DNA of 64,000 nucleotides from NCBI GenBank assembly GCA_037013495.1, contig CM072807.1, forward strand, positions 12,341,001 to 12,405,000, read 5' to 3'. The DNA is from Hippophae tibetana. Lineage: Eukaryota; Streptophyta; Magnoliopsida; Rosales; Elaeagnaceae. Shown one piece after another: positions 35,029-48,500 of this stretch. The notes below the pieces were generated by a model that did not search any database, was not told the origin of the DNA, and saw nothing but the letters and a program-made list of their open reading frames with translations. Position numbers and translations under genes: made by a program. Positions within the stretch are counted from its first letter, which is position 1; the number at the start of each line of letters is the position of its first letter.

Positions 35029-35472
35029 ATGATCATGATGTCAAATATATTTATTATATTATTAATTTTTAATAGTTATTTCGTGAATGCTAATAATATA
35101 ATTTCATCTAATTATTCTTCTTCCTATGATTTGTTCACTAACAATACTATTATTACTACTACTACTACACGTGTTAGTCCTCATGAGGAAGCTAAAGTTG
35201 ATATTTACAATAATACTAGTCACGATAAGAACAGAAAGTTGTGTATAAGTTCACTTTGTTTTTTATCACTTGACATGCGACAACGCTGGCTAAAAATATG
35301 GAAGACGTTAAGGACTGAAACGCCATCTAGGCCAAATAAACGAAAAGCTTGCAAGAGATGGGCTAAAGCATTTTGTAGGAAGAAGTATGATCCCAAATCT
35401 GAAAGCATTTTATATAGACGGTGTCGTATGTATAAATATATAGAATGCATACGAGGCAATCTCTTATCTTGA
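35029..35472 (+). CDS. Small secreted basic protein with six cysteines, 147 aa
   Basis: The single open frame starts MIMMSNIFIILLIFNSYFVN, a clear signal peptide with cleavage likely after about residue 21 (VNA-NN). A Ser/Thr/Asn-rich linker (about 22-65, with possible N-glycosylation sites) leads to a basic domain with six Cys at 72, 77, 108, 116, 132 and 140 (CISSLC, ACKRWAKAFC, CRMYKYIEC). Six cysteines suggest three disulphides, as in many plant secreted peptides, but the spacing fits no family that I can name. A TATA box lies just upstream. No intron is needed. It stands out from the surrounding very AT-rich DNA by its long frame and plausible protein architecture. It may be a defence, reproductive or signalling peptide; function is not inferred further. 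Confidence 0.6.
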   Translation: MIMMSNIFIILLIFNSYFVNANNIISSNYSSSYDLFTNNTIITTTTTRVSPHEEAKVDIYNNTSHDKNRKLCISSLCFLSLDMRQRWLKIWKTLRTETPSRPNKRKACKRWAKAFCRKKYDPKSESILYRRCRMYKYIECIRGNLLS

Positions 35473-38400
35473 TTTGATTTTATTTTTTCTTGGGACAATG
35501 TTAAATAAAATTATTATATTTTTTATAATTTAGTGTTAGATAAGATTGTTGTTAATAAATATTAGTTGTATAAAAAAAATAAGTTAAATTGAGGTAATAA
35601 AAGCAATTGTTATTATAATTTATAACGAATTATTAATCATTTCTAAGTTATATGAAATTTGTACTGAAAAAATGTGTAAATTTGAATTATATGACTTTTA
35701 AGTCTCTTTAATTGATATGTATTTGTTATAAAGACAATTTATATTAAATTGATTTGTATTTGTTATAAAGACAAATTGATGTATTATCTGTTGGGAGATT
35801 TTTTTTTTTTTTTAATTATTTAAGTTTAGCCTAACATTTGTAAGATAAAGTCAACTTAATTAATATTTTTTAAATAACTTCACAATTAAAAATTATTATT
35901 TTTCTTTCCTAATTTATAAATTTAAATAACTTCACAATTAAAAATTAAATTTATAATGCTTTATAAATAAATTGAAAATAGGCAGTAGATTGAATTGAGA
36001 GAAAATGAGAGGGGAGAGGGATGCAGAAGATAAAAGGACGAGGACAACAGAGACGGGAGATAAATTTAAACAAAAAGAAAAATTGTATTTTTTTTAATAG
36101 ATAAAATGAGTTTTTTGGTTTTATTTACGTTTTTAAGATAAATTTAATTTCTCTAAAAAAATTAATATTTTAAAAAAAGTTAGGAATTAATTAACTTTAT
36201 TCAAAAACTTGGATTAAAAAATTTAACCTAATTTATGAAATTCAGATTGATTCAACATATTTTATAAGTTTATATTCGAAAAATATAATCAAATTTGAAT
36301 TGAGATAGATATAATCTAATATTACTTATAGTTAAATATATATTTTATTTTATAATATTATATTTAAATATTAAAAATAATATATAATAATAATTATTAT
36401 TAATTTAATTTAAAAATAAATATAAATATAAAATCTTCATCATAATTTAATAATAAGTAGTTTTATATATACACAAAATATGGCCAAAAAATATTATATT
36501 TAGAGTTTTTTTTAAGAATTTTTCAAACATATTTATCATTTTTTATTTTTTAAATTATGATTATAAATAATAAATTTTATTAAAAATAATAACAATTATA
36601 CGATAATAATTCATAAATAAATATTAATATTAATATTATATTATCTTAAGATTTAGAAATTATGATTTACATTTTAGGTTTTAAATTGATAAAAAAGAAG
36701 AAACTATATTTTTTAAATTTATAATTATAAATAATAAATTTTATTAAAAATTAAATAAATATTAACATTAATCTTTTAATCTACCCAAATTTAAATTTTG
36801 ATCAATTTTAATCTAAATAAGTAAAAAAGAAGAAGCTATTTTGATGCGTTACTCATGAGATTTTATCTATAATAAATATATTTCATATAATAGTTTAAAA
36901 AAATATTAAAGTATGATTTAATTTAAAAATAAGTAAATTGTAATTTACTAAACAAGTTTTCAATAAAATTCATTTATTATTCTCTCCTTTTTTAACTCCC
37001 CGTCCCATTTTATTCTTCTATCTTTTTATAATTCTAAACACATTTTTTTACTCTCTCTCTCTCTCTCCCCCCTATTTTCTAAAAAAAAAAAAGACAAAAA
37101 AACAATATCTTAGATTCACCGATTTTTAATAAAATAATTTATTTTTATTATAAATAAAAAATAATAAAAATAATTTATATTTATATAATAATAAATATAT
37201 AAATTTTTATAACATTTCAAATAACTTATCAAAAATTTATTATAAAATAATTATAAAATTTTAAATTATTAAAAACTTTATTAATACTACCAATAATTTT
37301 TATGAAAAATTATTGAAATTTAAAAAAAGCTATTTAAGATTAATTTGAAATTAAAATATTGCCATATATATTTTTTAAATATAAATAAATTATATATTTA
37401 TTAATATGAGATAAAAATTTAAATTTTATTACTATTTTGATTTATATTATAAAATATAAATATTATTTTTTTATTTTTTATTTTCTTTATGTTGATCATT
37501 GTCTCTATCAAATAATTTTATAATAATTTTTGAAGTCATAAAAAATTAAAAATTATGTATTGTGATATTCAATTCATATAATAGGATATTTATAACAGAT
37601 ATCTTTAATATTATTATAATTTTAATTATTATTAAGATAATAAATATTTATTAATAATAATTCTATTTAAGTATTAAAATATAATTAATTATATATAATT
37701 TATATATTTTATTATATTAAAAATAAAAATAATTATAATATTATATATTAGATAATATTTTCATAATTTGTGATATAATATTTTATATTTTGTATTTTGT
37801 AGAAAGTTGAATATGGGATAGAGTGGCTTAACAATTTTTTTAATAATTTAATTATATTTATGAATATAATTTTTTATATTATAATTATTTATTAAATATA
37901 ATTATAATTATATTTATTATTATTAATAATAATATATTATATTATTTATGAATGATAAAAATATCCATATAAATTTATATTTATTTTAAAATAAAATTTT
38001 AATATATAATATAATAAAATTAATTTTATATTTAAAATTAATTATAAATTTATAAAATGTTAATATTTGTTTTTATATTTATAATACCTTGACAAAAATC
38101 CCGATACTCACGCTTAATTGTTATAAACCGCCTATTCAACATTTTCATTGCATACTCTCAACACGGACAAAGAAGTGGCCTATATATGAAATTATTTAAG
38201 GAAAAACAACAATCCAAATAAAGATGCAAAGAGCTGTCGAGACAATGAATCGAAGAATTGAACACAAATAAATAAGATCGAGCATCCCATAAGAAAATAT
38301 AAATTATATAAATAGTGACAAAAGAATATCTAATACAATAACAACCGTAGTGTGCGAATCAAAATCAATAATAATCACAAATCAGTTAATAATCATTCAA

Positions 38401-38505
38401 ATCCATCACGATAAATTAGAAATTATAAATATATTATAGTAAATAATCCTATTAAATAAACTGCAAATCCGGCTGAAGAAAGAAAGTAACTCTGATGATA
38501 TATAT
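35473..38505. other. Very AT-rich intergenic stretch
   Basis: No gene could be supported. It contains many A/T runs, a CT microsatellite (37051-37068) and a duplicated word AATAACTTCACAATTAAAAA (about 35873 and 35926). The last 400 bp (38100-38505) are less AT-rich and are the 3' flank of the AGP gene on the minus strand. Confidence 0.5.
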
Positions 38506-38895
38506 CTACAGCAAGAATGAAGTAGCGAATAACATAGCTACAACAGATCCAGCAGCGGCGAATCTGTTCAAATAAGCGGCGTTAGTGGTCGGAGGAGGAG
38601 AAGAAGTTGGGGACTGTGAAGGAGCCCCGCCGATAGATGATGGAGGAACAGAGGTTGGTGGAGAAGGAGGAGAGTTTGTGGGAGATGAGACAGGAGGAGT
38701 AATCGAAGATTTTGGAGAAGAGACGGGAGTGGAGACAGGTGGAGATGACGTCGGTGAAGAAATCGGAGCCGGAGAAGGAGAAGTCTTAGGAGATTTCTTG
38801 GGCGAACCAGCCGGCGCTGCAGAAGGAGACTGACCTAAAGTCGATGCAGCGACCAATGCGAAGATCGTAAGACATAGAAATGTTGAGCGAGCCAT
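38506..38895 (-). CDS. Classical arabinogalactan protein (AGP), GPI-anchored, 129 aa
   Basis: The protein has the full classical AGP plan. Residues 1-21 are a signal peptide (MARSTFLCLTIFALVAASTL), with the mature start likely at Gln22. Residues 22-103 are almost all Pro, Ser, Thr and Ala with SP, TP, AP and SPP repeats (SPSPAPISSPTSSPPVST), the substrate for prolyl hydroxylation and O-arabinogalactan addition. Residues about 105-129 form a GPI-addition signal (NAAYLNRF then a hydrophobic tail ending FATSFLL). The length and intronless structure are normal for the family. The protein would sit on the outer face of the plasma membrane or in the wall, with roles in growth and cell-surface signalling. 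A TATA-like box (TTATTTAAAAGGA on the minus strand) is at about 39031-39043. The exact paralogue cannot be told from sequence alone. Confidence 0.92.
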   Translation of the reverse strand: MARSTFLCLTIFALVAASTLGQSPSAAPAGSPKKSPKTSPSPAPISSPTSSPPVSTPVSSPKSSITPPVSSPTNSPPSPPTSVPPSSIGGAPSQSPTSSPPPTTNAAYLNRFAAAGSVVAMLFATSFLL

Positions 38896-39108
38896 TTTTT
38901 ATTTTTTATTTTTATTTTTCCCGTTCTTTGGAGAATGAAACGGGTTTTAGAGAAAAGACAATAGAAAAAAAAAAGAGTCTCTCGTTATACTTGGAAAAAT
39001 GAATTATGCTTTTTTTCTATTAGTACAACCTCCTTTTAAATAAGCAACTCAAAAACTGTCTTAAAATATGGAGCATGAAAAAATCAAATTTTTTTTGAAT
39101 AAATGATA

Positions 39109-39205
39109 GGATGACAACTCGGTAATAGAAGAAGCTGACCATTCATCATTGGATGACAACTCGGTAATTGAAGAAGCTGGCCATTCATCATTGGATGACA
39201 ACTGT
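39109..39205. repeat. 42-bp tandem repeat upstream of the AGP gene
   Basis: Units start at 39109, 39151 and 39193 with GGATGACAAC. The first two are complete (GGATGACAACTCGGTAAT...CATTCATCATT) and differ at two positions; the third is cut after about 12 bp. It lies about 215-310 bp before the AGP start codon, in the likely promoter. Confidence 0.85.
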
Positions 39206-42200
39206 GCATGTGTAAATTACAAGTTGGCAAAAAACAAAAAAAAACAGCTATTTTTAGAAAATAAAAGTAAAAAAAAAAAAAAATTGAACCGTTGTTTACT
39301 TTGATTAAAAAAAAGTAAAGATCCGTTGCTTAGTTGCATTTTCGTGTCCTCAAATAACGTAAACGGTCGTTTTGTTTTGGGGTGAAATCTTAAACGTGAA
39401 AAATGCAGAGAAGATATTTTTTTCGAAAACTACGGGAAAAATCTCCCTGGAATCAGACGCTCTTTTTTTTTAAATTTTAGTAATTTCACTTTCTTAATAT
39501 TTTATTAAAAAATAATATATTTTAATTTAATCATTTTATCTTATATTATGTATAATTATATGTAGTGTAATATTCAAAAACATTAAAAAAATTAATTTTT
39601 TTAAACAATAACTATGATATTTTTTCTATTATTTTATAAAATATCCATTCAAAAATTCATTTATTTTAATATTACCATTCAAACAGTGAACATTAATTCC
39701 GACTATATCTCTAAATAACGTTATATTATTCAATATTAAATATACTTAAATAATACTAGAAATAAAATAATATGTTAAATTTTTTAACAATAAAAAAATA
39801 AATTAATAAAAAAAAGATATAAAATAAAAAAATTGTACTGTCATAAAAGTTTGTCAGTTTTCTAACTTTTACGGCACGCTGAACATATATATAAAGCCCT
39901 ATGGTCGATAATCATTTTTTAAAATATATAATAAATATATATTTTATAATTTTAACAATTAATAATATTAAAATATTTTTTTATAAATAATTATTTTATA
40001 TAATATAATTAAAAATAATAATTATATAATTAAATATTATTCATGAGCAATAATTATCTATGTCTCATTATATTTAAAATCATTTATAAATAATTATGTG
40101 TTAAATTTATATATATTATCTTATTATACTTAATTTATTTATTAAATAAAATTATATCGTGTATCACGATAACAAAATGTCATATTTATTATTAATTTTT
40201 CCTTTATTTTTGAACAAAATAAAATTTTGGAGTAATAATAATTATTATTAATTAATTAATAATTTATGTATTAATCAAATTTAAATTTAATATATATATA
40301 TATATATGATTTATTCTTGGATAATTAGGTGATTTTCGTAAAAGGAAAAGAAATAAATAAATAAGTCAACCCCTAATCTAGTATGTTTTAAATTTAGCCG
40401 AGTTAATTCAAACTAATCAATTAAAAAAACTCAATTTTATTTACCTTAAAGGATTATTACTTTGGTTAAGTTTTGACTTTTTAACCATGGATAAAATATA
40501 AAATGGTTCAATTTTTAAATATTAAAAAGCAATGAAAAATAAGAGTTATGAGATAATGTATTATAGAATGTAGTTATATAATATATATATCACCATAGAA
40601 TAATTTAAATCAATACATATGTTATTATAATTTATAATTTAAAATTAATACCTTTCAAAATTCAAACAACACATAAATACATATCTATCATTAAATGTAA
40701 CTCATGCAAGTTAAATATGAATGATTATATTTATTTGTTAAAATTATTAACCTTTAAATCCTAAATATATATAAGATTATATGCTTTAATTATCTCATAT
40801 TAGTTAAAAAAAAATCATATTTAATCCCATTTAATTGTCTATATTTTTATAAAGTGCGACAATGATAATATTATATTTCTTAATCAAGATTTACTAAACA
40901 TATATCAAATTTAATTGATAAAAATTAATCTAAATAAATAATTATCCAATTTATTATAACTAAATTGAACATAAGTATAAATTTTGACAGCGCACCTACT
41001 AAACATGAACAAAGTAGACAAATGTTTTAGCTCATCATAATGCAATTAGATATTTGTGTAATTGATCATATATCATTTTAACTTATAAGAGACAAATTAG
41101 ATATATATCCAACTCATAATAATTAAGGATGAAAAAATATTTAACAACTTAGACATTGTTGCAATATTGTTGAGATTTTGGACATTTAGATATCAATATG
41201 TGATATTCATCTTTTTTTTTTGACAAAAATGTTTAAAAAATATTAAAAATGTCACGATATTATTGAAAAATATCAATAAAATGTCATTTTTAATCAAAGT
41301 ATCGTGAATATTATAGATATTATCATAACATATGGATAAAATATCGCTTATTATTAAATATATTATTTTTTGAATAATTTATCTTTAAATTTATCTATTT
41401 ATAATTTTTATATCCTTATTCAAAACATTGTTTATTTGAACTGAATAATATTTTTTACTTTGTTAGTATCTGTGTCTTACATGTTACTTTTATTTTCTTA
41501 TAATTCAAATTATATAGACTATGCAACTTGGTGTTTATCCATTTGTTATAATATTACAAATGATAGTCTAAATAGTTATTTCAAATATTATAAATATTTT
41601 TATGTAATTTTTTAATTAATTTATCTATATATTGATTATAATAATATCACAAGTATATATAAATAGTAGTATTAAATATAAAACTAATTTAATTGATTAT
41701 TTTTATGCTTGATGGAGTATTATAAAATAAATTTTCATAATTTTGATAATTTCTATAATTTTTGTGAATTTTTTTTTAAATTTTTTGCCAACAACAATAA
41801 TATTCTCCATATTTTTGTAAAATTTAAATCTCATTATTTAGATCGGTACCAATATTTTAAATCTTATTTTTTTAAAGGGAGTAATACAATTTTTTTTCTT
41901 TAAATATAGTAAATATTATAAAGTGATATCCAAACTTGAGTCCATGATTAAGCATAAACCACGGACCAATTCCAAACTAGTTTCTACAAGGAAAAATGAA
42001 ATTGTGAAGTATCAAACCTTGTTTGTTTATCTCTAGAATTTAAGTTTCAACATTTTGGATCGATATCAACTTTTTAAATTTTAATAGTAACTCAATTGGA
42101 TAATTGTGTTAAATTTCATCTCAATCCAAGTGTAACATAACCAGAGACATCAATTGGTTAAAACAAAGTATCAGATTTTACATTATAAAATCTATTGTAT

Positions 42201-43689
42201 TGGGTGGTTAGTTCGTTAAGTCTTGTTTGTGTCATTATATTAGTTTGATCACATGAATTAAGTTACTTGATCTTTAAGATTGTAATACTTTAGTTACATA
42301 ATTTTAAATTTATGTAGGATTTTTTTTATAGTAAAAAAAAAATACTTTAATTATATAATTTTAAATATATATGAATAAATTGTTTTAATTTTAAAAATAG
42401 AGTCACTTATACGTAACTTGCAAAACCCATGTAACCAAAATATCATAATAATACAAATAAAATGGTTTCTAAAATAATTTTCCCAATAGTTAAGCAACTA
42501 AGCATAATAATTTTTCACAGAAGCAACACCAAGCTAGGAAACTATGGAGTGAGAAGATGCTCCTAAAGATTAAAAAAAAACAGTAACAAAGGGAATAAAT
42601 CTTAAAAAAATTGAAATGCAAATTCAATATCAGGAGATAGACAACAATTTCCATCGTATCGTTTAGATTCAACAATCCTCTTGCAATTTTACTAATATCG
42701 ATATTTTCATTATTTAACAGAAGATGACAACAATTTCCATCATATCTAGATCATGAAAACACTTATCTCTGCTTCAATATTTGCATATAGTAAAGTAATA
42801 CTTGTTTGATTTGTGAGTAATACTATAAACGTACTTATATGTACTAATAATCATAATGTATTGATTTCGTATATATTTAGTTAATAGCCCTAGTTTATGA
42901 ACCAATGGTAATTTTTTCACGTTTTAATCACGTTTCATTTATTTAAAAATATATTTAGTTTTTAAAAAATAAATATTAATTTAATTTTTACTTTATCATA
43001 TTATTTAAATTATTAATATTAATTTTTATTTTTTTAATTATTTAACACATATTTTTAAGTAAAATAAAAAATAAAAATAAATAAAATTTAATCTAATTAT
43101 ATAAAGTATTGTGTTTAATTATTAAAATTATATTTTTCTATGTAATTATATGTAATATAAAATAATAATATTTATATATGTTCGGTTTCGATTAATTATA
43201 GTTTTGATATTGCAATAACTACATCTACCCTACGTCTTTTCGATTATAATTATTTTTGAAAAAAAAATCATCAAATTTTTACAACAGATAATTATAGTTT
43301 TAATTATTTACTATTAAAATGCCCATAAAATGCACCTTTATCCAACATTTTTATAACTAAAGAATTTAATGATTTTTAATAAGTTGATTACATAGTAGCA
43401 ACCATGCATCCTAAGTTGTGTGCCTTTATTTAACTTTATTATCATTTTTTGGTTATAATATTATGTGTTGAGTCCAAACAAGTATTAGTTAATAAAGAAA
43501 AATACCAATAACTTAGGAGATTGATATACTTGTCGTATTATACTAAATTTAACTTATGCTTTGAGTATTGTCAATCAGTTTATGCATAATCCTATATAAC
43601 GAAATATGAATGTAATTATACGCATTTTGAAGTATCTAAAGTCTGCTAAAAAAATGAGTATCATTTACTAAAAACACATACTATTAAAG
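39206..43689. other. Very AT-rich intergenic stretch
   Basis: No gene, RNA or clear element end was found over 4.5 kb. Open frames at 41709-41903 and 42490-42675 are low-complexity and have no recognised domain. Short words recur (for example ACAACAATTTCCATC at about 42643 and 42728). Confidence 0.45.
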
Positions 43690-44405
43690 TGTAGAAGTAT
43701 ATATTGATACCAATTGGACTGGTGATAAGGGTGACAGACGATCTGTTTCTGGTTACTTTACCTCTGTAGGAGGTAATCTTGTTATATGGAGAAACCATAA
43801 ACAAAATGTTATACCTCACTCAAGTGCAGAAATTGAATTCAAAGGTTTGATAAATGTAATTTGTGAGACATTATGGTTAAGATTCTTCTTATAAGATTTG
43901 AGTTTTCTATTTGAACAATCTATCTAAATATTTTGTGATAATAAAATAGTATTTGATATCGTACGTAATCTAATTCAATCTAATTCAACGTAATCGTATA
44001 AAACACATTGAGGTAGATAGATTTTTAATCAAGTAAAAGTTATATGGAAAGATTGTAGAATTACTTAAAATTCGTTTAGATATTCAGTTGGTTGACATCT
44101 TCATCAAGACAATCTCAACTAGATTATTCTTAAAAAAATTAGACAAGTTGAGCATATAGACATCTATGTACTAACTTAAAGAGGAGTGTTGAATTATCTA
44201 GCATTAATGTCTTAGCTGTTAGGGTGATTAATGTATAGACTATTATGGAGATTAATGTCTTAGCTGTTTGGTGATTAATGTATTAGCTGTTATGGAGATC
44301 AGTGCCATTAGCTGTTATGGTTTGAATACCATATATAGATACCATGTACATACATACCAGAAAATAAATGAAAACGATTTATTCATGAGTTTAAGAATTC
44401 TCACA
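43690..44405 (+). mobile_element. Fossil Ty1/copia tail: RNase H end and 3' LTR
   Basis: YIDTNWTGDKGDRRSVSGYF and VIPHSSAEIEFKGL (43700-43870) are the RNase H end of a copia polyprotein. Diverged copies of the KHIEVDRFLI and VDI tail motifs follow (about 44000-44110). A short LTR runs from 44187 (TGTTGAAT) to 44405 (TTCTCACA), 219 bp, with internal repeats of TTAATGTCTTAGCTGTT. The upstream part of the element is missing. The copy is broken and looks old. Confidence 0.75.
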
Positions 44406-45361
44406 ATAAGTAAAACCTAAATGATGTTTTCAAATTTGAAAATCAATGGCCATCTGCTTTCATGCAAACTTTGCACGGTCAATTTCAATAACCTTTAATT
44501 TTGTTACAAAAGATCACCATTTGTGGTCTTCTAAACCCTCCGATTTTCAAGTTGATTGGAAATTTTTGATGGTCCAATTACATATTTCATTATTCGAATA
44601 GGAAAAAATAGGCAGAGATTTCTGAGGAAGCATGTTTTACAGAAACATGGTGGAAAAAGAAGGAAAAAAAACAGAAAGAAAAAGAAGCTGAGTACTTCAA
44701 TGATTTTGATAAGATGTAAAAGAAAAATGTATGGAATGCCTAGCTAGTAGTGTGATTTTTTTGGGGAATCTAGTAACCTATTGAGTTCGTAATCTTCTGC
44801 CTCAAGTAAACTACATTTATAACAGAGACTTTGAAGATAGATTTGATACATACTTGAAAAATTGCTCTTTCATGTAATTCAAAAATTTAAAAGAAAGTGA
44901 ACATAACTTGTGATAAACCTATGATAATGAATCCATAGAAATGAAAAAGATGGTTTTTAAGTTCTCTTGGGCTGTGAATTTTTATGATTTGTATTAATAA
45001 TGACCTGTATACTTCCATGGGAGCCTAGTCAGGTTTGATTTTAGGTCCCTCTTCCCCCTTGCACTGCTCCCTCCCAAATAAAATCCTTTCCTGTCAAAAG
45101 ATAAAAGGGATAAATATTGTGTCAGAAAAAGAAATGTCATACATGTGGATGTATGCATGCTTCATGGAAAACCTTATTTCAGTTGAAGAATTGGAATATG
45201 CTCCTCGCTGGGTAAACTCAAACTTTGTTGGCACTATTTTCTCATTGCCTTTAATATTACTTTTCAGTTATGAAATTTTTAATGTGTATTGTAATCTTCT
45301 TGCTGATTTCTCGATTTTTTGTTTGTTTACATATTTCGAGTATCGTTATGTTTTCTTATTT
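44406..45361. other. Unassigned stretch, possible exon-like pieces
   Basis: An open frame around 45130-45210 (EKEMSYMWMYACFMENLI up to a GTAAAC that could be a splice donor at 45212) looks coding-like, but I do not recognise it. The rest holds short frames only. Its position just before the QTRT1-like remnant may or may not be meaningful. Confidence 0.3.
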
Positions 45362-45406
45362 GATATTTGTGTCAGAGGCTTGGTGGAACAGAATTTGACC
45401 GGTTAT
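45362..45406 (+). pseudogene. QTRT1-like exon remnant 1
   Basis: The 15-residue stretch DICVRGLVEQNLTGY matches my memory of the conserved block just before the GGxxGGE motif of eukaryotic queuine tRNA-ribosyltransferase catalytic subunit 1 (plant form DICVKGLVxRNLPGYAIGGLAGGED). The similarity stops sharply after the Tyr codon. What follows (GTCCAATC) is either unrelated or a GT splice donor. The next block of the protein is found 17.6 kb away at 62976 on the same strand. It is short, so confidence is moderate. Confidence 0.5.
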
Positions 45407-45589
45407 GTCCAATCTAGTTTTAGAAGTGAAAGAAGAATCCAGATTAAAAACTTCAGTTACACATCAGACATTTAATGTCTACTTAAGAAACATAGGTATC
45501 TTAAAAAATGTATCTTGGTTTCTTCAAAAAAGTGTTCTGCTTCCTCCACTGCAATGGTATACATTTGATACATCTGATCTCAAATTAGC

Positions 45590-48500
45590 TGTTAATTGTG
45601 TCACAAAACATTGAGGCCCAAAAACCATCTATTATTAAACTTTTTTTCTTTTTTTCCTTTATATATATAACCAAGTTTCCCTTACTGCGTGAAATATAGC
45701 AGTAGCCGTAGAAACTGCATTCCAAGCAAAAGAGAAGACTTTCAGAACTACGAGAGAAGAAAAATTGTACACAGCCGCGAGAAAAGAATTTGTAGCTGCA
45801 GAAAAAGAGTAGCAGCTAGTGTAGAAAGCATAGAGCAAATTCAATATTTGAATTCGTGTAAAAAGCTTGTGCAGTTGCGTGAAACTGAAGATAAATGGTG
45901 ATATCATTTTGTACAGTAATATTTTTGATTTAATAATAAGTTTGTTAATTTATCTTGCTATATATTACCAGTAAATTAGAGGAGATATTTTGTGGGTTGT
46001 TTTTAGATTTTTGTATAATTTGTGAAGATCTGAAAATTAGTGTTTGTATCTCTATTTGATAATTAGTAGATTTTTCTCGGTGTGGCGTCGTCAGTGGAGT
46101 AGACTTTTCACATTGAAAAGTTGAACCACTTAAATCATTGTGTGTCATTTATTTTTACTGCTTATTATTTTGCTGTTACCCATTATCATTAATTTGTGCA
46201 ACCAAAATTGGACTCAATCTTCACTTTCGTAAGTGCTAATTTATAACAAATTGGTATCAAAGTATTGAGTTATTCTGTTATTTATTGGAACTCATCAAGT
46301 TTGCTCTTTTGGATTTATTTTAAGCTTCTGGTTATCTGATTGGTTTCATATTTTCTGGGTTGTGCTTCTATTTATTTAATATTGGGTTTTCTGTCATAAC
46401 AGCTAAATACGAAATTGAGAAATTCAATGGTAGAAATGATTTGTCTTTAGCATATGAAGATGCAGGTCGTATTAGTTAAAGAAGGGCTTGTTAAGACACT
46501 TGATGACAAGGATAAATTGTCAGGAAAATTAATTGATGAATAAAAAGATGCATTGATGGAAAATGCTCTCAATTTAATTAAATTATCCTTGTTTGATGAG
46601 GTATTACGCGAAGTTGGTGATGAGAAATCTCATGTTGGGTTATGACTTAAATTGGAGAATTTGTTTATGACCAAGTCTTTGACCAGTCGGTTATATTTGA
46701 AGCAGCATTTGTATACATTCATAATGTCAGAAGATACACCTTTGCACGATCATCTTGATGAATTTACTAAAATTATTTATGATCTGAAAAATGGTGGTGT
46801 TAAGATTGATGATGAGGATCAGGCCTTAGTTCTATTATGTTCTTTACCTCATACATTTGAAAATTTTGTTGATATCATGTTATATGGGTGAGACACTATT
46901 TCTTTGGAAGATGTCAAGGCAGCTTTGAATTCCAGAGAGTTGAAGAAAAAAGTGTCTACAAGCAGTAATGATAATATCAATGGTTTATTTTTCAGAGGTA
47001 GAAATCAAGAAAAAGGTACAAGTAATAATAGAGTCAAGTCTAGATCCAAATCTAGAAAAAGAAAAGATAAATGCAATTATTTCCGTCAAGAAGGGCACTG
47101 GAAAGTAAATTGTCTGAAACTCAAAGGTAAAGGAAAATCTGTCACAATGTCTTCTGGTACTAATGATGTTGTTGGTGTTGCAGATAGTTCTAGTTCTGAT
47201 GGTGAAAATGTTCTATCAGTATCTATTGGTTCTCCTAAAGATGCTTGGATTCTTGATTTGGGTTACATTTACCATATGTGCCCCAGTAGAGATTGGTTTG
47301 CTTCTTATCAGTCTATTGATGATGGTGTTGTCTTTATGGGAAAAAATATGTCCTGCAAGGTTGTTGGTATTTGTACTATCCGAATTAAGATGCATGATAG
47401 TATTGTTAGGACTTTGAAAGATGTTCGTCATGTTCCAGATTTGAAAAATAATTTGATATCTTTGGATACTCTTGATTCACAATGCTACAAGTATGTAGCT
47501 GAAGGTGAAGTTTTAAAAGTTAGTAAGGGTGCTCTCGTTGTTATTAAAGGGCAATTGTCACGTGGTCTCTATATGCTTCAGGGTAGCACTATTATTGGTA
47601 GTGTTTCAATTCCGTCCTCATCAGATCAAGATTCAGACACTACTCGATTATGGCATATGTGGCTTGGGCATATGAGTGAAGCAGGGATGTCTATTTTGAG
47701 CAAACGAAATTTTCTTTGTGGTCAGAAAACTGGGAAGCTTGATTTCTGTGAGCATTGTGTTTATAGAAAGCATCGTAGGGTCAAGTTTAGTACAGCCATC
47801 CATAAAATGAAAGGTACTGTTGATTATATTCATTCAGATCTTTGGGGTCCTTCTCGTGTTGTGTCTAAGGGTGGTGCCCGGTATATGTTGACTTTTATTG
47901 ATGACTTTTCTCGTCATGTTTGGGTGTATTTTCTAAAGAATAAGAATGATGCCTTCTCAAAATTTGTGAAATTCAAGGCTTGTATAGAAAATCAAACAAG
48001 CAAGAAAATCAAGCATTTGTGGACCGATAATGGTTTGGAATTTTGTGATAGCCAGTTTAATGAGTTCTATGAAAGAAATGCCATAGTGAGACACCGCATT
48101 GTGCGTCATACACCATAGCAAAATGGAGTAACAGAATGTATGACTAGGACTCTCTTAGAAAGAGCTCGTTGTATGCTCTTTCAAGTTGACTTGGATAAAT
48201 GTTTTTGGGCTGAAGCTTGTAACTATGCCTACTATTTGGTGAATCGGTCTCCATCAACTGCAATTGCGTTGAAGACTCTGTTTGATGTATTCTTTAGTAC
48301 TACTGTTAATTATTCTGATTTGAAAGTTTTTGGTTGTCCTACTCATGTTAATGATGGTAAACTTGAGCCTAGGGCATTGAAATGCATATTTTTAGGGTAT
48401 CTTTCTGGGGTGAAAGGTTATAGATTATGGTGTGTTGAACCCAAGTCACCTAAATTTTTGATTAGCAGAGATGTTAAGTTTGATGAGTTTTCCATGTTGC

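Noticed and set aside
35220-35498. 92-codon minus-strand frame
   Set aside because: It overlaps the small secreted protein on the other strand and lacks a signal peptide or any domain.
38585-38833. 82-codon open frame on the plus strand
   Set aside because: It is the antisense shadow of the Pro/Ser-rich AGP gene; its Gly/Glu/Val-rich composition follows from that.
45035-45475. 146-codon frame as one gene
   Set aside because: Only the block at 45362-45406 is recognisable (QTRT1-like). The middle is hydrophobic AT-rich translation typical of an intron, so it is not one protein.
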